Numbered from the stretch's first letter, positions 28,290-38,441 are shown. The stretch is 64,000 bases of DNA from Klebsiella spallanzanii (GCF_902158555.1 NZ_CABGGS010000012.1:358880-422879); one strand, 5' to 3'. Program-made: numbers and translations. Notes: generated by a model from the letters alone, not told the origin.

Positions 28290-29219
28290 TTATTTTGCTT
28301 TGTTTAGTGTAGCGATGCCGTCGCGTAATATTGCGATGCGGTGATCAACATCGGCATCTGCATTTATTTCCAGTAATTTAATGCCTGTAAATTGCAGGGT
28401 ATCCGTTTCTGCACAGATCATTAATTCATGGGCATGCTCTGCTGTCATAAGACTCTGTGGGCAGAAAGGGGCGAATGGCGCATGTAGGTCCTGCCATTCA
28501 CCATATTCGCCGTTTAGCGTGGTACCGGAGAACATCAGCGCACCCAATTTCCCCGCCTGCTTTGCTTGCTGCACATGAGTCAGAGGCAGTGTGGTGTTGC
28601 GTGCTTCAATCGCCGATCGCGCCCAATTGATACATACACTAATGTTATAGTCGGCAATAGTTTCCAGCACGTTTTCTAACGGTAAGAATCCTTTGCGTGG
28701 CGTGGGACCGGTCATCGCATCGCAATGTTCCAGCACCAGGTCGCAGGACCAGTCCCAGTTGGTAATCTCTTTCAATGAACGCGCAAACGCATCAGTCGCC
28801 TGAGCTACGTTCAAATTACCCGCCAGGGGGGCGGCATGTAACTCAAGCGCTATCACCTTTCCGGCGCTATTTGTATTGATTTTATTAATCTTCTGATGCA
28901 AGTGGCGATAGTATTCCACGCAGTGTTTACGCTGGGCTTCGTCGCTGGATGCCAGCCCAAAGCCGCCGTTTTCACCGCGACGACGCATAGTCTCCATAAT
29001 TGCTGTGACCACGATTTGCCAGTTTCCCGGCGTATGGCGCAATAACCACTCATCACCAAGTGGATGAAGATGTTCAAGGCAAGGTTGCTCCAGTCCGCGA
29101 ATGTCTGGGGTATCGGAGAGTTGTCGCCAGAATTCCTTCTCTTCCTCTTCACTCTTTTGATGAAATGAGGGTGCACAGGGGTACGCACCGATAATATAAC
29201 CGGTATTATTTAAATTCAT
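28290..29219 (-). CDS. yiaX1: YiaX1, DUF4862-type protein of the yia operon
   Basis: This 309-residue soluble protein fills the yiaX1 position of the Klebsiella yiaKLX1X2PQRS operon. It has alternating alpha/beta character and acidic and histidine residues in LVLEHCDAM and IALELHAAP that recall a TIM barrel of the xylose-isomerase type, but no catalytic role is established. It begins 11 bases after yiaL. A hydrolase or isomerase acting upstream of YiaK is conceivable; that is inference only. Confidence 0.82.
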   Translation of the reverse strand: MNLNNTGYIIGAYPCAPSFHQKSEEEEKEFWRQLSDTPDIRGLEQPCLEHLHPLGDEWLLRHTPGNWQIVVTAIMETMRRRGENGGFGLASSDEAQRKHCVEYYRHLHQKINKINTNSAGKVIALELHAAPLAGNLNVAQATDAFARSLKEITNWDWSCDLVLEHCDAMTGPTPRKGFLPLENVLETIADYNISVCINWARSAIEARNTTLPLTHVQQAKQAGKLGALMFSGTTLNGEYGEWQDLHAPFAPFCPQSLMTAEHAHELMICAETDTLQFTGIKLLEINADADVDHRIAILRDGIATLNKAK

Positions 29220-29230
29220 TTTGTGCTCCT

Positions 29231-29698
<468 letters not shown>

Positions 29699-29706
29699 TT
29701 AGCTCC

Positions 29707-30705
29707 TTACAGCGCCTGAATTTTGGCCCATACGCTGTCATCAACGGTAATGCCGTTGCGGCGGTTTTCATCCAGTAGCCGGGTAAACTCATGTCCGGGT
29801 AGACGGACAGCCACGTTTTCATCGGCACGTTCGGCGGTGGTGATGAAGTCCATAATTCGTTGCAGCTTGGCATCGCGGGTTGCGCCGTCGATCAGCTTAT
29901 CAACTTCAATGGCGATAAAAATCTGCGAAACGCCATATTCGTCGCTGTTTTCCTGAGTCACTTCGGCAACGGAAGAACCGTTTGAAAGCAGAGTGGCAAT
30001 CATGTCCAGCACAATCGACAGACCGGAACCTTTCCAGTAGCCCATTGGCAGGATGCGGCGATTTTTCTCGATCACACCAGGTTCTTTGGTCAGGTTGCCT
30101 TCGTCATCAAAACCGCCGTCCACCGGCAGCTCGCGTCCCGCCAGACGATTAACTTCCAACATGCCGTAGGAGAACATCGACATCGACATATCAACCATGG
30201 TGATCGGCGTCGACGGAATGGCGACGATAAGCGGGTTGGTCCCGATGCGACACTCTTTCGCTCCCCACGGCGGCATAACGGCGATGGAGTTGGTCCAGCA
30301 AATACCGATATAGCCTTTTTCCGCCGCCTGCCAGCCGTAGCTGCCGCCGCGCATCCAGTGGTTGGCGTTACGCAAAGCTACCAGGCCAATACCGTGATCG
30401 GAAGCCAGTTCGATGGCCCGGTCCATCATCTTTTTCGCCGTCAGATTACCGATTGAACGCTGGGCATCCCACTGTTCAATCGCGCCAAGGCTGGTGATGC
30501 GCTGTGGCTTCGCCTCAGGAATGATATCGCCATTATCCAGTTGCTGGATGAAGCGTGGAAAACGGTTCACTCCGTGCGAATAGACGCCAGATTCGGTAGT
30601 GCGAGCGAACATTTCAGCACAGGCGTCGGCGGTTTCTGCGGCGACACCGCGCGCCAGTAATACTCGATTGAATGCCTCTTTTAACTGTTCAAAAGTCACT
30701 TTCAT
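29707..30705 (-). CDS. yiaK: 2,3-diketo-L-gulonate reductase YiaK
   Basis: YiaK reduces 2,3-diketo-L-gulonate to 3-keto-L-gulonate with NADH. It is a member of the malate/L-lactate dehydrogenase family that lacks a Rossmann fold. The 332 residues, equal in length to E. coli, include the catalytic histidine in [13 protein letters not shown] and the NAD-binding stretch [12 protein letters not shown]. It is the first gene of the yia operon and is divergent from its repressor yiaJ. Confidence 0.97.
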   Translation of the reverse strand: MKVTFEQLKEAFNRVLLARGVAAETADACAEMFARTTESGVYSHGVNRFPRFIQQLDNGDIIPEAKPQRITSLGAIEQWDAQRSIGNLTAKKMMDRAIELASDHGIGLVALRNANHWMRGGSYGWQAAEKGYIGICWTNSIAVMPPWGAKECRIGTNPLIVAIPSTPITMVDMSMSMFSYGMLEVNRLAGRELPVDGGFDDEGNLTKEPGVIEKNRRILPMGYWKGSGLSIVLDMIATLLSNGSSVAEVTQENSDEYGVSQIFIAIEVDKLIDGATRDAKLQRIMDFITTAERADENVAVRLPGHEFTRLLDENRRNGITVDDSVWAKIQAL

Positions 30706-30747
30706 TCATGTTTACCTGGTTAGTTTTGATCGATTTTTTATCTTTAA

Positions 30748-30772
30748 ATTTCACTATGCGAAATCTGATTTC
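30748..30772. promoter_or_regulatory. Candidate YiaJ operator between yiaK and yiaJ
   Basis: ATTTC-N7-GAAAT (30748-30764) overlaps GAAAT-CTG-ATTTC (30760-30772), giving two interleaved palindromes about 45-65 bases upstream of yiaK. Symmetry and AT-rich arms fit an IclR-type operator. Assignment to YiaJ is by position only. The rest of the 218-base gap holds the divergent promoters. Confidence 0.5.
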
Positions 30773-30923
30773 AAATATAGCGATCAAATTTTGACAGATC
30801 AACTGGATGATCTGTTTTTTAAAATAATAAAAATCAATTGGTTATGTTTTTTTGGTTCAGATCGTGAACTGAAACACACTTTGCGCTACCATCAGAGCGC
30901 GACAAAAATGGGGAGCAGAAGCG

Positions 30924-31742
30924 ATGGTCACAAAAGAGTGCGAAATGGTGCAAGATAAAGAGAAGCCCGCGGGGAGTCAGAGCCTGTTCCGAGGGTTAAT
31001 GCTGATTGAGATTCTGAGTAATTATCCAAACGGCTGTCCGCTGGCGCATCTGTCGGAACTGGCGGGCCTGAACAAAAGTACCGTCCATCGCTTATTGCAG
31101 GGGCTTCAATCCTGCGGATACGTGACGCCAGCCCCGGCGGCCGGGAGCTATCGCCTGACGACAAAGTTTATTGCTGTCGGCCAAAAAGCCCTGTCATCGC
31201 TAAATATCATCCACGTTGCGGCACCGCACCTTGAGGCGCTTAATCTGGCCACCGGCGAGACGGTGAATTTTTCCAGCCGTGAAGATGACCACGCTATCCT
31301 GATTTATAAGCTGGAACCGACCACCGGCATGCTGCGCACGCGGGCCTATATTGGCCAGCATATGCCGCTGTACTGCTCGGCAATGGGTAAAATTTATATG
31401 GCGTTTGGCCACCCTGATTATGTTGAAAGCTACTGGAATTCGCATCAGGATATTATTCAGACGTTGACCCGCAATACCATTACCGCCCTGCCTGAGATGC
31501 ATGATGAGCTGGCGCAGATCCGCGAGCGCAATATGGCGATGGACAGGGAAGAGAACGAGTTGGGCGTTTCCTGCCTGGCGGTGCCCGTTTTCGATATTCA
31601 TGGACGAGTGCCCTACGCGATTTCCATCTCCTTATCAACATCGCGCCTTAAGCAGATTGGAGAAAAGAATTTGCTGAAGCCGCTGCGCGATACGGCAGAG
31701 GCGATTTCTCGCGAACTGGGCTTTACCGTGCGAGAAAGCTAA
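30924..31742 (+). CDS. yiaJ: IclR-family repressor YiaJ (PlaR) of the yia operon
   Basis: This 272-residue regulator has an N-terminal winged helix (LAHLSELAGLNKSTVHRLLQ, about residues 38-57) and a C-terminal effector domain (about 95-265; GQHMPLYCSAMGKIYMAF). It is very close to E. coli YiaJ, which represses the yia operon and responds to ascorbate-pathway or plant-wall-derived inducers. It is divergent from yiaK. In-frame ATG codons at 30924 and 30945 are both possible starts. Confidence 0.95.
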   Translation: MVTKECEMVQDKEKPAGSQSLFRGLMLIEILSNYPNGCPLAHLSELAGLNKSTVHRLLQGLQSCGYVTPAPAAGSYRLTTKFIAVGQKALSSLNIIHVAAPHLEALNLATGETVNFSSREDDHAILIYKLEPTTGMLRTRAYIGQHMPLYCSAMGKIYMAFGHPDYVESYWNSHQDIIQTLTRNTITALPEMHDELAQIRERNMAMDREENELGVSCLAVPVFDIHGRVPYAISISLSTSRLKQIGEKNLLKPLRDTAEAISRELGFTVRES

Positions 31743-31859
31743 GGCAAATGACCAAATTGTCCCGGATATCTGAGAAAAAAGCCGCTGATTCCATTCAGGA
31801 TCAAGGCGCGGGAGCGGTTTTTTCTGGCACTCTGCGTTTTTATCCCCAATGGAGCAAGG

Positions 31860-32348
31860 ATGAACCGGTTTATTATCGCGGATGCGCAAAAGTGTATCGG
31901 CTGCCGTACCTGTGAAGTCGCCTGCGTGGTGTCCCATCAGCAGGACCAGGACTGTTCTGGCGTATCCGCCACGCGCTTTGCGCCGCGGATCCGCGTGGTG
32001 AAAAACGACGATCTCTCGACGGCGACGCTGTGCCGCCAGTGTGAGGACGCTCCTTGCGCCAATGCTTGCCCTGAAGGTGCTATCCGCCGGGAAAACTCGG
32101 TCTGGCGCGTGGATCAGCGTCGCTGCATTGGCTGTAAAAGCTGCATGGTGGCGTGCCCCTATGGCGCGATGACCGTGATGCGGGTGGATGATGGCGTACA
32201 GGCGCTGAAGTGCGATTTGTGCAGCCATCGCGAAGAAGGCCCGGCCTGCGTGGCGGCATGCCCGACCCAGGCGCTGTACTGCATGGAGCCGATGGAGCTG
32301 GAAAGAATAAGCGCCGAACGTCGACAGAGAATGGCGCTGGCGATGTAG
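31860..32348 (+). CDS. ysaA: YsaA, 4Fe-4S ferredoxin-type electron carrier
   Basis: This 162-residue protein resembles HydN and the electron-transfer subunits of formate dehydrogenase or DMSO reductase. Four cysteine clusters are visible: CIGCRTCEVAC, CRQCEDAPCANACP, CIGCKSCMVACP and CDLCSHREEGPACVAACP, enough for four 4Fe-4S centres. No signal sequence or partner catalytic subunit is adjacent. ATG 31860 follows GGAG. The same gene lies between yiaJ and avtA in E. coli. Its redox partner is unknown. Confidence 0.9.
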   Translation: MNRFIIADAQKCIGCRTCEVACVVSHQQDQDCSGVSATRFAPRIRVVKNDDLSTATLCRQCEDAPCANACPEGAIRRENSVWRVDQRRCIGCKSCMVACPYGAMTVMRVDDGVQALKCDLCSHREEGPACVAACPTQALYCMEPMELERISAERRQRMALAM

Positions 32349-32353
32349 CGCGC

Positions 32354-32424
32354 TCCCCGGAGGCGGCGCTTGCGCGCCTGTCCGGGCTACGGGTCCGCAG
32401 ATTGCTGAAAACCTGTAGCCGGGA
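32354..32424. repeat. REP-like repeat between ysaA and avtA
   Basis: CCCCGGAGGCGGCGC...GCGCCTGTCCGGGCTAC (32355-32391) is followed by a GTAGCCGGGAATC half unit. It lies between the convergent ysaA and avtA genes. Confidence 0.7.
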
Positions 32425-32439
32425 ATCAGCAGCGTTTTA

Positions 32440-33696
32440 TTACGCGTCCTGTTCACTCCAGGCGCGTTCAACTTCTTCGGCGAGGATCCTCACGCCAGTT
32501 TCAATTTTCTCCGGGTCCGGCACGTAGTTCATGCGCATGCATTGATGCGTGTGCGGCCAGGGTTTATCCAGCCCAGGGAAGAAGTAATCGCCCGGCACCA
32601 TCAGAACGCCGCGCTTTTTCAGGCGCTGGTACAGCAGCTCGGTTGAAATCGGCAGATCCTTAAACCACAGCCAGAGGAAAATCGCCCCTTCCGGTTTGTG
32701 GATCAGGCAGCGCTCTTCCGGCAGATAGCGGCGAATAATGGCAATAGTTTCCTGTACGCGCTGGTAATAGAACGGTTTGATCACCGTTTCTGACAGGCGC
32801 AGCAGATCGTTGCGCTTAATCATCTCGCACATCATGGCAGGCCCCATTCCACCGGGGGCGAGGCTGATAATGCCGTTCATATTGCTGATAGCGGTGATGA
32901 TTTTTTCGTTAGCGATGATAATTCCGCAGCGGCTACCCGGCAGGCCCAGCTTGGAGAGGCTCATGCACAGGACAATGTTCGGATTCCACAGCGGCCTGGC
33001 GTCGCTGAAAATAATCCCCGGGAACGGAACGCCATAGGCATTATCAATCACCAGCGGGATGCCATGCTGATTGGCCAGCGCATCCAGCTTGATCAGCTCG
33101 TCGTCTGTAATAACGTTGCCGGTGGGGTTGGTGGGGCGAGAAACGCAGATCATCCCCGTCTCGTCCGTTACCTGCAAATGCTCGAAATCCACGTGATATT
33201 TAAACTGGCCTTCCGGCAGCAGCTCAATGTTCGGACGTGTGGCGACAAACAGGTCTTCTTCGAGGCCGGAGTCGGCGTAGCCGATGTACTCAGGCGTCAA
33301 CGGAAACAGCACCTTACGGGTGGTTCCATCCGCACGACGGCCTGCGAAGAGATTAAATAAGTAGAAAAACGCGCTCTGACTGCCGTTTGTCAGTGCAATA
33401 TTCTGTGGCTCGATCTCCCAACCGAGCTCGTCGCGCAGCATTTTCGCCAGCAGGGTCAGCAGCTCGCTTTTCCCCTGCGGACCGTCATAATTACAAAGCG
33501 CATCAAGGGCTTTGCCGTTATTCAGCATGTCGGTCAGCAGGCTGTGGAAGTAATCATTCATTTCCGGAATCTGTGCGGGATTGCCGCCGCCCAGCATGAT
33601 GGCGCCCGGCGTACGCAGGCCGTCATTGAGGTCTTCCATCAAGCGGGTGATGCCCGAATGACGGGTAAATTTGTCGCCAAAAAGTGAAAATGTCAT
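32440..33696 (-). CDS. avtA: Valine-pyruvate aminotransferase AvtA
   Basis: AvtA (transaminase C) exchanges amino groups between valine/alanine and their keto acids. This 418-residue fold-type I PLP enzyme (E. coli 417) has the Schiff-base lysine in SLSKLGLPGSRCG, the substrate segment SRPTNPTGNV and an IDNAYG aspartate. It is cytosolic and part of branched-chain amino acid and alanine metabolism. A 173-base gap follows upstream towards malS. Confidence 0.97.
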   Translation of the reverse strand: MTFSLFGDKFTRHSGITRLMEDLNDGLRTPGAIMLGGGNPAQIPEMNDYFHSLLTDMLNNGKALDALCNYDGPQGKSELLTLLAKMLRDELGWEIEPQNIALTNGSQSAFFYLFNLFAGRRADGTTRKVLFPLTPEYIGYADSGLEEDLFVATRPNIELLPEGQFKYHVDFEHLQVTDETGMICVSRPTNPTGNVITDDELIKLDALANQHGIPLVIDNAYGVPFPGIIFSDARPLWNPNIVLCMSLSKLGLPGSRCGIIIANEKIITAISNMNGIISLAPGGMGPAMMCEMIKRNDLLRLSETVIKPFYYQRVQETIAIIRRYLPEERCLIHKPEGAIFLWLWFKDLPISTELLYQRLKKRGVLMVPGDYFFPGLDKPWPHTHQCMRMNYVPDPEKIETGVRILAEEVERAWSEQDA

Positions 33697-33828
33697 CGCG
33701 ATTAATCTGTCGGTATCCCAGGAAAGTGGGTAACCATAACGCCAGTGCAGACAGGGTGCAAATCGAGGTATCGGGAAGATATTTTGTTTTTATGCTGTAG
33801 GTGGCGTGATTTTTGGCTGTTTATCCTG

Positions 33829-33857
33829 AAAAGGCTCCCCGATCGTCAGGGGAGCCG
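33829..33857 (-). terminator. Intrinsic terminator of malS
   Basis: On the minus strand GGCTCCCC and GGGGAGCC form an 8-bp GC-rich stem with an 8-base loop followed by TTTTC, 13 bases after the malS stop. Confidence 0.7.
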
Positions 33858-33869
33858 TTTGACAGAGAG

Positions 33870-35903
33870 CTACTGCTGACCTGCCCACACTACCATCACT
33901 TTGTCATCACCATTTTCACGGATAAAGCCGTAACCTTTGGCCATTGATAGTGTGGTTTGTTTACCCATGCCAATGGCCGGATGACGGGCGCGGAACTGGC
34001 CCAGTTTTTCCCAGTGGGTCACGCTGCGCGCGGCTTTACCGTTGACGTCCTGCCAGTTCATGTCTGAACGCGTGCCCTGCAGCGGATCGGAACCGGTCGG
34101 GCCGAATGGCCGTGAGGATTCGTCGCCGTAGAAGATTTGCACTGCTCCTGGCGCGAGCAGCAGCAGTTCTGCCGCCGTGCTGCCACCTTCACGGAACAGA
34201 CTGGTATCGTGTGAAGAGAGATAGCTTAAGACGTTGAAGCTCTGAAGCTTCTCCGCCATTTGCTGCCAGGTCAGATCCATATTGGCCATGCAGCTTGCCG
34301 CTTTTGCCGCCTGATCCTGATAATCAAAGTTCAGCATCGCGTCAAAACCGTGGCGATAGTAATCGCTCTCCATTACGCCGTGGCCCCAGGCTTCGCCGGT
34401 CATCCAGAACGGCGCGTTATCCAGCGCTTTTTCCGGGTTGGCCTTTTTCCATTCTGCCAGCGCTTCAGTCGCCTGGGTTTTTAACTGCTGCCAGGCGGCC
34501 TGCTCAACGTGCTTGGCGGTATCGACGCGGAAACCGTCAATACCGTAGTCACGCACCCATTGGCTCAGCCAGTGGGTCAGATAATCGCGTGGCGTGTAGC
34601 CAGGGAGCTCTTTGGCTGCGGTATCTGGTTTATGGCGATAGAAGTTCGGCAGGCCAGAAGGCTCCGTGGATTCGGTTTTCAGGTCCGGCAAGAAGGCCAG
34701 TGACATGGTTAGATCGTCAAACCCGGGGTTGTCGTAGTCGCCGATATCGGTGCGGATCCATTTTTTACCCCACCATTTCTCCCATCCGGCTTTATCGCTG
34801 AAGTTGATGTAGTCGTTAAAGCTGTGCCAGCTCTGACCCGCGCGTGGCTTCCAGTCGGTCCAGCGCTCGCCTAAAGTCTTTTTCAGTTCGTCGCCCTGGA
34901 TGTACAAAGAACCGAACTGGAACTCCTGCATGTCTGCCAGAGTCGCGTAGCCGGTATGGTTCATCACCACGTCGAACAGAATGCGGATCCCACGCTTGTG
35001 GGCCTCATCGACGAGACGGCGCAAATCGTCTTCCGTCCCCATGTTGGCGTCCAGTTTTGTCCAGTCCTGGGTGTAATAGCCGTGGTAAGCATAGTGCGGG
35101 AAATCGCCCTTGGTGCCGCCGCCGACCCAGCCGTGGATTTGCTCCAGTGGTGAACTGATCCACAGCGCGTTGACGCCGAGCTGCTGAATATAATCAAGTT
35201 TGCTGGTTAGCCCCTGCAGGTCGCCGCCGTGGAAGGTGCCGATTTCCTGCATGCCGTCTTTGTGGCGGCCATAGCTATTGTCGTTGGCCGGGTTGCCGTT
35301 CACAAAGCGGTCGGTCAGAACGAAATAGACGGTAGCGTTGTGCCAGTTGAACGGCGCGGCGGTTTCTGTTTCCGCACGTTCAAGCAGCAGCAGGCCATTG
35401 CTGTTAAACGCCGGTTGTAGGGTGATTTTGCCGCCGCTGACGGTGGCGATATTGCCGCTATAGAAGTCGCGAACTTTACTGCCTTCAGCGAAGGATTTGC
35501 CAACGTCGATGGTCAGGGGTTTGCCATCCCATTTCGGGCACTGCTTCAGCTGCGGCGCGGTGGCGGCGGCAGTCTGTTTCTCTTCCAGGGAGACCATCAG
35601 GGTTGGCGTACCCGAGCGGGTATCGACTTCCAGAGTATAGCGACCATCGCGAAATACGCGCCACTGCGTAGCCGGGTCGCGGCAGGGCTCCATGGAAAGC
35701 ATCTGGTTGAGTTTGATGATGCCAGCGGGCTGCCAGCACTGTTGGTCAAAATTAATTCGCAGAGGGCGCGTACCCTTTGCTACCTCGTTTTGACTGATAA
35801 ATCTACCGGTGCCTTCTTCGGTAAAGGCGGGGAAATCTGCGGTGGTCCAGGCGGCGAAGGCCATCCCAGGCAACAGCAGCGACGCAAGCGCAGCGAGTTT
35901 CAT
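33870..35903 (-). CDS. malS: Periplasmic alpha-amylase MalS
   Basis: MalS hydrolyses maltodextrins in the periplasm, releasing mainly maltohexaose for MalEFGK uptake. The 677 residues (E. coli 676) begin with a signal peptide cleaved near GMAFA-AW. An N-terminal carbohydrate-binding-like region precedes a GH13 barrel with FDVVMNHTGY, the nucleophile in GFRVDTAKHV, the acid in TGEAWGHG and the stabiliser in LSSHDTSLF. It stands alone and is convergent with nothing. MalT and cAMP-CRP regulate it in E. coli. Confidence 0.97.
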   Translation of the reverse strand: MKLAALASLLLPGMAFAAWTTADFPAFTEEGTGRFISQNEVAKGTRPLRINFDQQCWQPAGIIKLNQMLSMEPCRDPATQWRVFRDGRYTLEVDTRSGTPTLMVSLEEKQTAAATAPQLKQCPKWDGKPLTIDVGKSFAEGSKVRDFYSGNIATVSGGKITLQPAFNSNGLLLLERAETETAAPFNWHNATVYFVLTDRFVNGNPANDNSYGRHKDGMQEIGTFHGGDLQGLTSKLDYIQQLGVNALWISSPLEQIHGWVGGGTKGDFPHYAYHGYYTQDWTKLDANMGTEDDLRRLVDEAHKRGIRILFDVVMNHTGYATLADMQEFQFGSLYIQGDELKKTLGERWTDWKPRAGQSWHSFNDYINFSDKAGWEKWWGKKWIRTDIGDYDNPGFDDLTMSLAFLPDLKTESTEPSGLPNFYRHKPDTAAKELPGYTPRDYLTHWLSQWVRDYGIDGFRVDTAKHVEQAAWQQLKTQATEALAEWKKANPEKALDNAPFWMTGEAWGHGVMESDYYRHGFDAMLNFDYQDQAAKAASCMANMDLTWQQMAEKLQSFNVLSYLSSHDTSLFREGGSTAAELLLLAPGAVQIFYGDESSRPFGPTGSDPLQGTRSDMNWQDVNGKAARSVTHWEKLGQFRARHPAIGMGKQTTLSMAKGYGFIRENGDDKVMVVWAGQQ

Positions 35904-35958
35904 TCCGGAGTCCTGTGTGCGGTGTTTTGTTCAGTTTGCGCGCCTGTTTGTCTAATGA

Positions 35959-35968
35959 ACTCATCCCG
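35959..35968 (-). promoter_or_regulatory. Possible MalT box upstream of malS
   Basis: Reading towards malS, CGGGATGAGT matches the MalT box GGGGATGAGG at eight of ten positions, about 60 bases before the start. A second weaker match (GAGGATGAAT) lies near 35985. The rest of the 315-base malS-bax gap shows no gene. Confidence 0.35.
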
Positions 35969-36218
35969 TCTGTGCTTTTCCAGGGAGGATGAATAAGGGT
36001 GAGTGATCGCGCTCAAAAAATGGACAAAAAATGAGATAGCACTCGCATTTTCACCTCTTTGTGATGGCGCAGAAACCGATTTCAGATGACAGCTTTTAGG
36101 AATTGGACTATTTCTGTGGGTGCGTCATCTGGGTATTTTTGATACTATTCGCGATTCAACTATCGATTTTTTGTGAAAAACAAGGCGTTGGAATGATTGC
36201 ATCCGACCAGGAGACCTA

Positions 36219-37046
36219 ATGATATCGACTCCCATTCGACGATATGGGGCTGCGATACTCATGTTACTTACCTGCATATTTTCAGGTAGTGTGCTGGCAA
36301 CAACACACACAGCAACAACGAGTCATAAAGCCCCAATTGTTAAAAAGAAAAGTACCGTTAAAGTAAGCAAGGTAAGCAGTAAACAAGAGTATTCTCGCAA
36401 TAGTGTAAAGAGCAGTTCACTTCCTGATTTGCGAAAATACCCTTCCGGGACACCAAGGAAAAAAGCGTTTCTCCGGACGGTAATGCCTTATATTACGAAA
36501 CAGAATCAGGTGATTACTGCCGATCGTAACTGGCTGGTATCGAAGCAGTATGATGCGCGCTGGTCGCCGACCGAGCGTACGCGCCTGAAAGAGATCGCCT
36601 CTCGCTATAAAGTGAAATGGTCTGGCAATACCCGCCATATTCCATGGAACTCACTGCTTGAGCGCGTCGACATTATCCCGAACAGCATGGTGGCTACCAT
36701 GGCGGCGGCGGAAAGCGGCTGGGGAACGTCGAAACTGGCGCGGGTTAACAACAATCTGTTTGGTATGAAGTGTGGCGGTGGAAACTGTCGCGGTGCGGTG
36801 AAAGGCTACTCACAGTTTGATTCTGTGGAAGAGTCCGTTCAGGCTTACGTAAGAAACCTGAATACGCATCCGGCTTATTCATCGTTCCGTAAATCGCGTG
36901 CGCAGATGCGCAAGGCCGATCAGGAACTGACCGCCAGCACGATGATTCATAAGCTGAAGGGCTATTCGACCAAAGGGTCGAGCTATAACAACTATCTCTT
37001 CGCGATGTATCAGGATAACCAGCGGTTGATTGCCGCACACATGTAA
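36219..37046 (+). CDS. bax: Bax, glucosaminidase-domain protein
   Basis: This 275-residue protein (E. coli 274) has an N-terminal signal or anchor (residues 10-27, ILMLLTCIFSGSVLA), a basic low-complexity linker, and a C-terminal mannosyl-glycoprotein endo-beta-N-acetylglucosaminidase-like domain (about 110-270) with the catalytic-type AAAESGWGTS and YAYVRNL-like helix (VQAYVRNLNTHPAY). It probably cleaves peptidoglycan glycan strands, although activity of Bax is not well characterised. It is divergent from malS and convergent with xylR, as in E. coli. Confidence 0.93.
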   Translation: MISTPIRRYGAAILMLLTCIFSGSVLATTHTATTSHKAPIVKKKSTVKVSKVSSKQEYSRNSVKSSSLPDLRKYPSGTPRKKAFLRTVMPYITKQNQVITADRNWLVSKQYDARWSPTERTRLKEIASRYKVKWSGNTRHIPWNSLLERVDIIPNSMVATMAAAESGWGTSKLARVNNNLFGMKCGGGNCRGAVKGYSQFDSVEESVQAYVRNLNTHPAYSSFRKSRAQMRKADQELTASTMIHKLKGYSTKGSSYNNYLFAMYQDNQRLIAAHM

Positions 37047-37065
37047 TTGCTCATACATATCATTT

Positions 37066-37095
37066 AATGCCCGGCGCGCCAGCCCGGGCATTTTT
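37066..37095. terminator. Terminator between bax and xylR
   Basis: ATGCCCGG and CCGGGCAT arms with a 9-base loop, followed on the plus strand by TTTTTC, sit 20 bases after the bax stop and 10 bases before the xylR 3' end; this could serve both. Confidence 0.75.
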
Positions 37096-37104
37096 CTTTG
37101 CGTT

Positions 37105-38283
37105 CTACATCATCACTTCGCTGTGCCGGTCGCGGTACTCCTTCGGCGTCACGTCGTACTCTTTCTTAAATACCGAGTAGAAATATTGCAGCGACGGATA
37201 GCCGCACATCTGAGATATTTCGTTAATCGACAGCGTCGTCGACACCAGCAGACTGCGCGCTTTTTCTAGCTTCTCGCTGTGGATCACCGTGTGAATCGTC
37301 TCACCCACTTCCTCTTTGAAGCGCTTTTCAAGGTTGGAGCGTGAGATACCGACGGCGTCCAGTACTTGTTCGACCTTAATCCCTTTGCAGGCGTTATTGC
37401 GGATATAGTGCATCGCCTGAATCACTGACGGGTCGGTTAGCGAGCGGTAGTCGGTGGAACGGCGTTCTACCACGCGCATCGGAGGGATAAGCTGACGCTG
37501 AAGCGGTAGGTCTTCATTTTCCAGCAGACGATGCAGCAGCTTTGCTGCCTGGTAGCCCATCTGACGGGTCCCCTGGGCAACGGACGATAGCGCCACGCGC
37601 GACAGGTAGCGTGTAAGCTCTTCGTTATCAATGCCGATAACGCACAGTTTTTCCGGCACCGGGATATGTAGCCGTTCGCAGGCCTGTAATATGTGGCGCG
37701 CGCGCGCATCGGTGACGGCGATAATGCCGGTTTGCGGCGGCAGGGTTTGCAGCCAGTCAGCGAGGCGATTTTGCGCATGCTGCCAGTTCTCCGGGGCCGT
37801 TTCGAGGCCCTGATACACCACGCCGCGATATTTCTCCCTGGCGACAAGCTGGCAGAACGCATGTTCACGCTCGGCTGCCCAGCCTTTGCAACTGGTCGTG
37901 GGCAGGCCGTAAAAAGCGAAGCGATTGATGCCTTTTTCCTTCAGGTGAAGGAAGGCGCTTTCAACCAGCGCAGCGTTGTCGGTGGCGATATAGTGAACCG
38001 GCGGATAGCATTCCGGGCGATGAAAAGAGCCGCCAACGCCGACGATAGGGACATCAACGTCGATCAGCAGATTTTCAATTTCCGGGTCGTCGTAATCGGC
38101 AATAACGCCGTCGCCTAACCACTCCTTAATGTTTTCAATTCGCGCCCGGAAATCTTCTTCAATGAAGATGTCCCATTCCAATTGCGATGCCTGTAAATAT
38201 TCGCCAACGCCCTCAACGACCTGGCGGTCGTAGGCTTTGTTGGCGTTGAATAACAACGTAATACGGTGACGCTTTTCAAACAT
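37105..38283 (-). CDS. xylR: Xylose operon activator XylR
   Basis: XylR is the D-xylose-responsive activator of xylAB and, in E. coli, xylFGH. The 392 residues (same as E. coli) have a LacI/periplasmic-binding-protein-like sensor (about 1-275; HRITLLFNANKAYDRQVVEG) and an AraC-type double helix-turn-helix (about 285-385; SRSNLEKRFKEEVGETIH and SLQYFYSVFKKEYDVTPKEY). ATG 38283 after AGGA gives the E. coli N-terminus; the frame extends to 38328 without support. It appears intact although the transporter operon upstream has decayed. Confidence 0.97.
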   Translation of the reverse strand: MFEKRHRITLLFNANKAYDRQVVEGVGEYLQASQLEWDIFIEEDFRARIENIKEWLGDGVIADYDDPEIENLLIDVDVPIVGVGGSFHRPECYPPVHYIATDNAALVESAFLHLKEKGINRFAFYGLPTTSCKGWAAEREHAFCQLVAREKYRGVVYQGLETAPENWQHAQNRLADWLQTLPPQTGIIAVTDARARHILQACERLHIPVPEKLCVIGIDNEELTRYLSRVALSSVAQGTRQMGYQAAKLLHRLLENEDLPLQRQLIPPMRVVERRSTDYRSLTDPSVIQAMHYIRNNACKGIKVEQVLDAVGISRSNLEKRFKEEVGETIHTVIHSEKLEKARSLLVSTTLSINEISQMCGYPSLQYFYSVFKKEYDVTPKEYRDRHSEVMM

Positions 38284-38350
38284 AGTGTTGTTCCTGCTCT
38301 CTCTTGCTGGCCATACAATACCGGCCAATGCCCGTATTATTTCAAGCTAC

Positions 38351-38441
38351 TAATGATGCCTTCAGTTCGGCAATCTTCCCAGTTGAAGAGGAACCGACGT
38401 CCCGGATGTGAGTTGAGAATCAGTCCGGTGAGGGCTGCCAT
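38351..38441 (-). pseudogene. xylH: Remnant of xylH (xylose ABC permease), 3' part
   Basis: The minus strand from 38441 reads MAALTGLILNSHPG, then, after a frame shift, VGSSSTGKIAELKA. These align in order with E. coli XylH near its C-terminus (MVAIAGLILSSRLG and AGSPSAGNIAELDA). The fragment is about 30 residues, lies just upstream of xylR, and is in the orientation and order expected for xylFGH-xylR. It has no intact frame and cannot encode a permease. Confidence 0.75.

Noticed and set aside
31635-32471. 278-codon minus-strand frame opposite ysaA
   Set aside because: It is antisense to a protein with four ferredoxin cysteine clusters and passes through a REP repeat.
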